Part shown: piece after piece, positions 43,718 through 49,291 of the stretch
Layout of the letters: each line of letters starts with the position of its first letter
Numbering within the stretch: the first letter of the stretch is position 1
Assembly: GCA_016871155.1 (NCBI GenBank)
Contig: VFZO01000014.1
Span: 1 to 49,291, forward strand
Direction of reading: 5' to 3'
Source: Acidobacteriota bacterium
GTDB taxonomy: Bacteria; Acidobacteriota; Terriglobia; Bryobacterales; Bryobacteraceae
Length of the DNA: 49,291 nucleotides
The notes under the pieces: generated by a model
The model's database searches: none
Told to the model about the DNA's origin: nothing
What the model saw: only the letters and a program-made list of their open reading frames with translations
Program-made: the position numbers and the translations under genes

Positions 43718-45328
43718 CTAGGGTAGCCGCAGGCTACGCTGGCGGGCGGGCAGGAATTCGTCGCCTTCACGCCACGTGGGCAAGTTGGGCTGGTTGGCAA
43801 CGGTGAGGCCGATGGCGAAGCCGAATTTGGCCATCTGCTCAGCGCCGCCCATATCCCATGTTTCGTTGTACTGGTCGCTGGGTTGGTGGTAATTTTTCGC
43901 GTTGTATTCGTAGAAGAGTTGCGCACCCGCGTTTTCTTCCTTGCCGATCACGTCGTCGCCCATGTTGATGGAAAACGCGGGCACCCCAGCGCGCGCGAAC
44001 GCAAAGTGATCGGAGCGGTAGTAGTGGCCCTGCTCCGGGCGCGGGTCGGGCTTGATCCTCAAGTTGAAGCGGCGCGCAGCGTTCTCGACCACCGGGAAGA
44101 CGCTGGTTCGCTCCGCGCCGTTGACCACCACGTCGCGCACTTTTCCGAATGGAAAAAAAGAGTCGAAGTTGAGGTTCAGCGCCGTTTGGCCCATCGGTAC
44201 GTAGGGTTTGGCGGCGTAGAACTGGGCGCCGCGCAAACCGCTCTCCTCGGCGGTGACTGCCACGAATAGCGCGGAACGGCGGGGCCGGTTATTCAGTCCC
44301 GCCCACGCGCGCGCCAGTTCGATCAGGAGTCCGCAGCCGGAGGCGTTGTCCACCGCGCCGTTGTAGATGCTGTCGCCATTCACCGGAATGCCGACGCCGA
44401 GATGATCCCAATGCGCGCTGAAAACAACGGCCTGCTTGGCGAGCGCCGGGTCCGAGCCGGGCACAATTCCCGCGACATTGGCCGCGCGGATGTTTCGCAC
44501 CTTCGCTTCCACGCGGCCGCGAATCCGCAGGTTGAGCGGGATGGGCCGAAAGTCGCGCTCGGCCGATTTCTTTAGCAGGTCGTCGACGCTCTGCCCGGCC
44601 AGATTCATCAACTCGTCGCCGGATTGCCGCGAAATCCATCCGGCAAAGGCCAGTGCGCCTTCGCCTCCATCCAGTTTCACCTGAGGGTCTTCCTTACTCC
44701 AGGAACTCTTGACGACCTCCCACCCATAGCCGGCGGTTGGAGTGGTATGGATAATCACCACACCCGCCGCTCCCTGCCGAAGAACCTCTTCGTACTTGTA
44801 GGTCCAGCGGCCGTAGTAGGTAAGCGCGCGCCCGCCGAAAAAGCCTGGATCTTCACTCTGCGGCTCGTTGGTGAAAAGCACCGCGATCTTGCCCTTCAAG
44901 TCGGCATCTTTGTAATCGTTCCACTGAAACTCCGGCGCCGTAATGCCGTGCCCGACGAAGACCGCCTCCGCGTCGAAACTTGTCGATTGTTGCCGCATCG
45001 TGTTTCCGACAAAGCCGGTCATCCAGGGAAAGGCGAGGTCCTGTTTGCCGTTGGTCGCGCCAAGAAATGAATTCGTTTGCGGCTCCACGCCTACCAGGTC
45101 GACGCGCTGAAAATAGGTGCCGTTGTCACCCGCCGGTTTCAGACCCGCCACGGCGAATTGGGAGGCAATGTATTCGGTGGTCAGGTCGCCGCCGCGCGTG
45201 CCCACGCCGCGGCCTTCCAGCAGGTCGCTGGCCAGGAACTTCACGTGAGCCCGGATGCGCTCGGAGGTGATGGAGTCCTGCGCGGAAAGCGAGGCGGTAA
45301 ACAGGCAAACGGCCGGGAACAATCGCAT
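43718..45328 (-). CDS. M28-family zinc aminopeptidase with PA domain insert
   Basis: 536 residues with a signal peptide (MRLFPAVCLFTASLSA). Zinc and catalytic residues are all present: His306 and Asp308 (AHWDH), Asp327 (VDNASG), Glu361-Glu362 (AEESG), Asp389 (NFDS) and His481 (YHQPSD). The stretch about 120-270 is the protease-associated insert usual in this group. It should remove N-terminal residues from peptides in the periplasm or outside the cell. A short inverted repeat (43723-43737) lies inside the last codons. Confidence 0.95.
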   Translation of the reverse strand: MRLFPAVCLFTASLSAQDSITSERIRAHVKFLASDLLEGRGVGTRGGDLTTEYIASQFAVAGLKPAGDNGTYFQRVDLVGVEPQTNSFLGATNGKQDLAFPWMTGFVGNTMRQQSTSFDAEAVFVGHGITAPEFQWNDYKDADLKGKIAVLFTNEPQSEDPGFFGGRALTYYGRWTYKYEEVLRQGAAGVVIIHTTPTAGYGWEVVKSSWSKEDPQVKLDGGEGALAFAGWISRQSGDELMNLAGQSVDDLLKKSAERDFRPIPLNLRIRGRVEAKVRNIRAANVAGIVPGSDPALAKQAVVFSAHWDHLGVGIPVNGDSIYNGAVDNASGCGLLIELARAWAGLNNRPRRSALFVAVTAEESGLRGAQFYAAKPYVPMGQTALNLNFDSFFPFGKVRDVVVNGAERTSVFPVVENAARRFNLRIKPDPRPEQGHYYRSDHFAFARAGVPAFSINMGDDVIGKEENAGAQLFYEYNAKNYHQPSDQYNETWDMGGAEQMAKFGFAIGLTVANQPNLPTWREGDEFLPARQRSLRLP

Positions 45329-45360
45329 GTCCCCAGTGTAGCCGCGTTAGCATGTTACTC

Positions 45361-46713
45361 ATGTTGACTCGACGAAGCTGGCTGGCGGCCGCGCTGGGTG
45401 CGGCGGCGCAAGGCAACGCGGCTCGCCCGAATATCGTCGTCCTGATTGTCGACGATCTTGGCTACGCCGATCTCGGATTCACGGGCGCGAAGGACATACC
45501 CACGCCCCATATCGACGCGCTGGCGAAGGCTTCGGTGTACTGTACGAACGGCTACGTGTCCCATCCCTTCTGCAGCCCCACGCGCGCGGGGCTGATGACG
45601 GGACGGTATCAGCAGCGGTTCGGACACGAGAACAATCCGCGTTACGATCGCACGGACCGGACCGCCGGCCTGCCGCTGGATCAGGTGACGCTCGCGCAGG
45701 TCCTGGCCAAAGCTGGGTACCGAACGGGACTGACCGGCAAATGGCACCTTGGCGCCACACCGGAGATGCATCCGATGCGGCGGGGATTCCGTGAGATGTA
45801 CGGCTTCCTGGGCGGCGGGCACGACTACTTTCTTTCGGAAACCGAAGGGAATCCGCGTGAGTATCTGATCCCTCTGGAACGCGACGGTAAACCGGAACGT
45901 TTTGAGGGCTACCTGACGGAACGGCTTTCGGATGAGGCCGCGGCGTTTGTGAAGCGCGCGCAGGTCAACGAGCCGTTCTTCCTGTATCTCACGTACAACG
46001 CGCCACACACGCCGGTCCAGGTTCCGGAGAGCTACCTGAGCCGTTTGGCCCACATTCCCGATGACGGCCGGCGGCGCTATGGGGCGATGATCTCGGCTGT
46101 GGACGACGGCGTTGGCCAATTGATGACCGCACTGAAGGAGACGGGGCTGGCCGAAAATACGCTGCTGTTTTTCATTAGCGACAATGGCGGACCCATCACC
46201 GTGACCAAGTGTTCGAACGGCCCCTATCGCGCCGGCAAGGGTTCGGTGTATGAAGGCGGCATTCGCGTACCCTTCCTGGTGCATTGGCCGGCGAAACTGA
46301 AGGGCGGCTCACGGTTCGACGCGCCCGTCTGCTCCATCGACTTCTTCGCCACTGCTTGCGCGGCCGCCGGCGCGAGCCTCCCGAAAGATCGCGCGATGGA
46401 TTCCATGGACCTGCTGCCCTTCCTCACAAAGCGGCGAAAGGGCGACCCGCACACAGCGTTGTTTTGGCGCACGGGCGGCGGCGCGTCCTGGGCCATGCGA
46501 AGTGGCAATTGGAAACTCGTGCGTTTTCAGGGAAAAGCCGCGGAGCTTTTCGACCTTTCGGCGGATGTTGGTGAGCAGTCCGATCAGGCGGGCACGCGCC
46601 CGGACGTGGTTCGGAGGATGGAGGAGCGGTTGAATCGATGGAACTCGGAATTGGTCCAACCTAAGTTCGAGAGCCCTCGTCCGGCTAGCGCGAAGAAGAA
46701 AGCCAGCGCGTGA
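45361..46713 (+). CDS. Exported sulfatase (formylglycine type), second of two
   Basis: 450 residues from ATG 45361; an ATG at 45352 would add three. The leader MLTRRSWLAAALGAAAQGNAA has a twin-arginine pair. Metal ligands DD at 31-32 and the activation motif CSPTR at 71-75 are intact (Thr variant of C-x-P/A-S/T-R). GKWHLG, FLYLTYNAPHTP and FISDNGGP are further sulfatase blocks. It belongs to the arylsulfatase A/choline-sulfatase-like group. Its neighbour M28 gene diverges from it with 32 bp between starts. Its 3' end overlaps the convergent esterase gene by 29 bp. Confidence 0.95.
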   Translation: MLTRRSWLAAALGAAAQGNAARPNIVVLIVDDLGYADLGFTGAKDIPTPHIDALAKASVYCTNGYVSHPFCSPTRAGLMTGRYQQRFGHENNPRYDRTDRTAGLPLDQVTLAQVLAKAGYRTGLTGKWHLGATPEMHPMRRGFREMYGFLGGGHDYFLSETEGNPREYLIPLERDGKPERFEGYLTERLSDEAAAFVKRAQVNEPFFLYLTYNAPHTPVQVPESYLSRLAHIPDDGRRRYGAMISAVDDGVGQLMTALKETGLAENTLLFFISDNGGPITVTKCSNGPYRAGKGSVYEGGIRVPFLVHWPAKLKGGSRFDAPVCSIDFFATACAAAGASLPKDRAMDSMDLLPFLTKRRKGDPHTALFWRTGGGASWAMRSGNWKLVRFQGKAAELFDLSADVGEQSDQAGTRPDVVRRMEERLNRWNSELVQPKFESPRPASAKKKASA

Positions 46714-47854
46714 ACCACGCCTGCCAAGCCCTATCGATATTCGGTCCGTTTGCCTTGTGGCCGTCGGTGGTGAGTTCGAACTTGAACCTTTCCGGTACGC
46801 CCAGAAATTTGTAGATTTCGGCGGCGCGATTCGCGTATCCCCAGCTCTGCCTGTCGTCGGAGTCGCCGCCGTTGTCCTCCCGGTCGCCGGCGCCTCCGAT
46901 GACCAGAAGGGCGCGAGGCGCAGCCAGCGCCAGGATCTCGTGATGATCGTGCTCGAGGCCGGGACGGCCCGGATCTGTGTTCAGCAGGCTGAGCACCGTT
47001 TTTTCCGGTGTTTGAATATCGTCGAACTTGCGAGTCCAGTCCATGTACCAGGGTGCGTAGTAGTTCGTGGCTCCGTTTAGGGCGATGTGGGGGTCGACAC
47101 TGACGGTCGCCGCGATCTCCGGCGCGAAAGCCGCGACGTAGAGCGCGGTTTTCGCGCTGAGCGACATTCCAATGAACCCGAGGCGCCGGGGGTCGACATC
47201 CTTTCGAGCCGACAGGAACCGCGCCTGCTGACGAACGTCCCAAACCATCCGGCTCATTCCCGCCCAGCGGCCGAACCGTTCGTACACCACTTCGCTCACC
47301 TGGTTCCGGTATGACGAAGAACCTCTGTAATTGCGAATATGGCTCCAGCCGGTGAGCACCACATAACCGCGTTCGGCGAGCCAGGCGCCCCACCACTCTT
47401 CGGGTTTCTTCCAATCCGGTGATGTGGAGGTCCACGCAATTACGGCCGGCCGCCGCCCCGGAAAGTTCTTGGGCAGCAACAGCAGCGACGGCTGCCAGAA
47501 ATCTTTTTCCAGCGCAATCTCAATGTGGATGCGGGTGTAGTGCGGCGTCTCGCTCCGTTCAATCTCGCGCATCGGCGGCGCCGGGAAAAACCATTGCCTG
47601 TCGTTCTTGTTGGGTTCCAATTTGCCGAGAATCCCACGCCAGGCCTTTACCAGGCGGGGCCGTTGCGTCTTCTGCCAGTCCTCCTTCGAGGTTGCGAGGC
47701 GCGCCAGCGGGACGTTCTCGGCGTCCGGCTCCGGCGCAGGACTTCGCGGGCTGGATACCCGATGCTGATTCACTCTCTCCGCGGGGTCCTGGGCAAATAC
47801 GATAATTCCTATGGACAATAGGGTGATTAGCTTGCTAAGTTGGAATGGAAACAT
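46685..47854 (-). CDS. Exported alpha/beta-hydrolase (acetyl xylan esterase/dienelactone-hydrolase type)
   Basis: 389 residues from ATG 47854, which gives the leader [21 protein letters not shown]; the frame is open further upstream but would overlap cysD more deeply. The nucleophile elbow is GMS at 229-231 in [13 protein letters not shown]; a DNGGD stretch and HKANGPN near the C-terminus supply the likely acid and His. It should deacylate sugars or polysaccharides outside the cytoplasm. Its start codon overlaps the cysD start codon head to head inside the tetranucleotide CATG at 47852-47855. Confidence 0.85.
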   Translation of the reverse strand: MFPFQLSKLITLLSIGIIVFAQDPAERVNQHRVSSPRSPAPEPDAENVPLARLATSKEDWQKTQRPRLVKAWRGILGKLEPNKNDRQWFFPAPPMREIERSETPHYTRIHIEIALEKDFWQPSLLLLPKNFPGRRPAVIAWTSTSPDWKKPEEWWGAWLAERGYVVLTGWSHIRNYRGSSSYRNQVSEVVYERFGRWAGMSRMVWDVRQQARFLSARKDVDPRRLGFIGMSLSAKTALYVAAFAPEIAATVSVDPHIALNGATNYYAPWYMDWTRKFDDIQTPEKTVLSLLNTDPGRPGLEHDHHEILALAAPRALLVIGGAGDREDNGGDSDDRQSWGYANRAAEIYKFLGVPERFKFELTTDGHKANGPNIDRAWQAWFTRWLSSSR

Positions 47855-48758
47855 GGATTCGCGTACCCTTTCCCATCTGCGCGCACTGGAAGCGGAAAGC
47901 ATGCACATCATGCGCGAGGTCGTCGCCGAGTTCGCCAAGCCGGTTATGCTCTACTCGATCGGTAAGGACTCCTCGGTGATGGTCCGCCTCGCACAAAAGG
48001 CATTTTACCCCGCTAAGCTGCCGTTCCCGCTATTGCACGTGGACACTACATACAAATTCGCCGAGATGATTGAATTTCGGGATCAGTTCTGCAAGGAGAT
48101 CGGCGCTGAGTTGATCGTCCACACAAACCGGAAGGCGATTGAGGACGGCGCGAATCCGTTCGCACTGGGTACGTCCAAGTGTTGTGCGTTGCTAAAGACC
48201 AGGGCGTTGCTCGACGCGCTGGCCGAAGGTGGTTTCGACGCGGCGTTTGGCGGCGCACGCCGGGACGAGGAAAAGTCTCGCGCCAAGGAACGCGTCTTTT
48301 CGTTCCGCGACAAATTCGGACAGTGGGACCCGAAGAATCAGCGCCCCGAGCTCTGGAACATATACAACGCAAAGATCGAGAAGGGTGAGACGATCCGAGT
48401 GTTCCCGCTGTCGAACTGGACGGAGAACGACGTATGGAACTACATCCACCTGGAGAAAATTCCGATTGTTCCGCTCTATTTCGCCAAGGAGCGCGAATTC
48501 GTCATTCGTGACAACCAACTGATCCCGACCGAGCACAATATGCCGTTGCGCGAAGGGGAAGTACCGCAGCGCGTGATGAGCCGTATGCGGTCGCTTGGCT
48601 GCACCTACTGTACGGGAGCGATTCGCAGCGAGGCCGGCACACTGCCGGAGATTGTCGACGAGCTCCTGGAATTCCGCCGTTCCGAACGCGAGAATCGAAT
48701 CATAGACCACGACCAGGAAGGCTCCATGGAATTGAAGAAGCGCGAGGGCTACTTCTAG
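47853..48758 (+). CDS. cysD: Sulfate adenylyltransferase subunit 2 (ATP sulfurylase small subunit)
   Basis: 301 residues from ATG 47853 (family-like [23 protein letters not shown]); an ATG 14 codons upstream has no family resemblance. The PP-loop YSIGKDSS, the [22 protein letters not shown] block and the [11 protein letters not shown] segment identify CysD. With CysN it makes adenosine 5'-phosphosulfate from ATP and sulfate. The cysN start codon directly follows its stop (TAG then ATG), so the two are co-translated. Promoter elements must lie in the esterase gene because the two starts overlap. Confidence 0.97.
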   Translation: MDSRTLSHLRALEAESMHIMREVVAEFAKPVMLYSIGKDSSVMVRLAQKAFYPAKLPFPLLHVDTTYKFAEMIEFRDQFCKEIGAELIVHTNRKAIEDGANPFALGTSKCCALLKTRALLDALAEGGFDAAFGGARRDEEKSRAKERVFSFRDKFGQWDPKNQRPELWNIYNAKIEKGETIRVFPLSNWTENDVWNYIHLEKIPIVPLYFAKEREFVIRDNQLIPTEHNMPLREGEVPQRVMSRMRSLGCTYCTGAIRSEAGTLPEIVDELLEFRRSERENRIIDHDQEGSMELKKREGYF

Positions 48759-49291
48759 ATGAGCGCCATGCAGCTTCTGCGATTCTCCACGGCGGGCAGC
48801 GTGGACGATGGCAAGTCGACACTCATTGGGCGGTTGTTGGTGGAGACGAACAGCGTCTTCGAAGATCAGTTGGCGTCGGTGAAAAAATCCGGCGTGAACC
48901 GTTCGACGGGGCCGATTGACCTGTCGTTGTTGACCGACGGTCTGCGCGCCGAGCGGGAGCAGGGAATTACCATTGACGTCGCCTACAGGTACTTCTCGAC
49001 TCCGCGGCGGAAGTTCATTATCGGAGACACACCCGGGCACGAGCAGTACACGCGCAACATGGCTACCGGTGCGTCGACCGCCGGATTGACGATTATCCTG
49101 ATCGACGCGCGAAAGGGAGTCCTGCCGCAATCTCGGCGTCACGCTTTCATCGCCTCGCTTCTGGGTATTCCCCACATCGCAGTCGCCGTCAACAAGATGG
49201 ATCTAGTGGAATTCAGCCAGAGCGTGTTCGAGCGAATCCGGGAAGACTTCACCTCGTTCGCCAAGAGCGTCGGCCTGCGGAATTTGACGTT
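48759..49291 (+). CDS. cysN: Sulfate adenylyltransferase subunit 1, GTPase (partial, cut by window end)
   Basis: The first 177 codons are in the window; the rest lies beyond base 49291. The GTPase motifs are clear: P-loop [10 protein letters not shown] (about 12-21), [19 protein letters not shown] switch I, DTPGHEQ switch II (G3) and NKMD (G4). This is the regulatory GTPase of ATP sulfurylase, homologous to EF-Tu. It starts at the ATG immediately after the cysD stop. Whether a CysC kinase domain is fused at the C-terminus cannot be seen. Confidence 0.97.
   Translation, partial: MSAMQLLRFSTAGSVDDGKSTLIGRLLVETNSVFEDQLASVKKSGVNRSTGPIDLSLLTDGLRAEREQGITIDVAYRYFSTPRRKFIIGDTPGHEQYTRNMATGASTAGLTIILIDARKGVLPQSRRHAFIASLLGIPHIAVAVNKMDLVEFSQSVFERIREDFTSFAKSVGLRNLT

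Noticed and set aside
43723..43737. GTAGCC-GCA-GGCTAC inverted repeat as a terminator
   Set aside because: It lies inside the last codons of the M28 peptidase, has only 6-bp arms and no T-run.
1..49291. CRISPR arrays, insertion sequences, phage or integron features
   Set aside because: No regularly spaced direct repeats, transposase, integrase or phage structural genes were seen; nearly all sequence is accounted for by ordinary chromosomal genes.

Overview
The window looks like chromosomal DNA of an Acidobacteriota member, most likely from the Solibacter/Bryobacter side of the phylum. The evidence is four very large Oar-type TonB-dependent receptors, each with an N-terminal carboxypeptidase-regulatory domain and no SusD partner, a DUF1592/DUF1552 pair, a c-type quinoprotein dehydrogenase, YVTN-phosphoesterase and DUF1080 proteins, Tat-like RR leaders on many exported enzymes, and uniformly GC-rich DNA. 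The assignment is an inference from gene content. I see no rRNA, tRNA, CRISPR array, insertion sequence or integrase, and no segment of obviously foreign composition. No gene-free stretch exceeds about 150 bases.

Layout. 0.1-1.8 kb: FHA-GAF-SpoIIE-type phosphatase. 1.8-10.9 kb, minus strand: CPBP membrane protease, two TonB-family proteins, DEAD-box helicase, YVTN-phosphoesterase, SAM methyltransferase and PQQ/cytochrome c dehydrogenase. 10.8-13.1 kb: secreted LolA-like protein, TetR regulator, beta-propeller phytase. 13.2-17.1 kb: TonB receptor 1, two TadE/TadG-like pseudopilus proteins and a 45-codon small ORF with a strong ribosome binding site. 17.1-29.4 kb: OFA-type transporter, zinc alcohol dehydrogenase, DUF1080 hydrolase, second MFS transporter, sulfatase, an esterase-SMP-30 fusion, a ManD/RspA-like dehydratase and TonB receptor 2. 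29.4-41.2 kb: seven-heme cytochrome, DUF1592 and DUF1552 proteins, TonB receptors 3 and 4. 41.2-49.3 kb: zinc-ribbon DUF4870 protein, HEAT-like protein, glycerophosphodiesterase, M28 peptidase, second sulfatase, an esterase, cysD and the start of cysN (cut by the window edge).

How it may fit together. The 18-29 kb block reads as an exported oxidative route for a (possibly sulfated) sugar: outer-membrane receptor, sulfatase, sugar dehydrogenase, lactonase, acid dehydratase, 3-keto-glycoside hydrolase and transporters. The two sulfatases and cysDN point to release and assimilation of organic sulfate. The 29-35 kb block looks like a periplasmic haem-protein module of unknown substrate.

The most striking structural feature is gene packing. 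All nine convergent gene pairs overlap (4 to 32 bp) or are separated by exactly 3 bp, leaving no room for intrinsic terminators between them. Two of the nine divergent pairs have overlapping 5' ends. A perfect 30-bp palindrome sits between the OFA transporter and the dehydrogenase.
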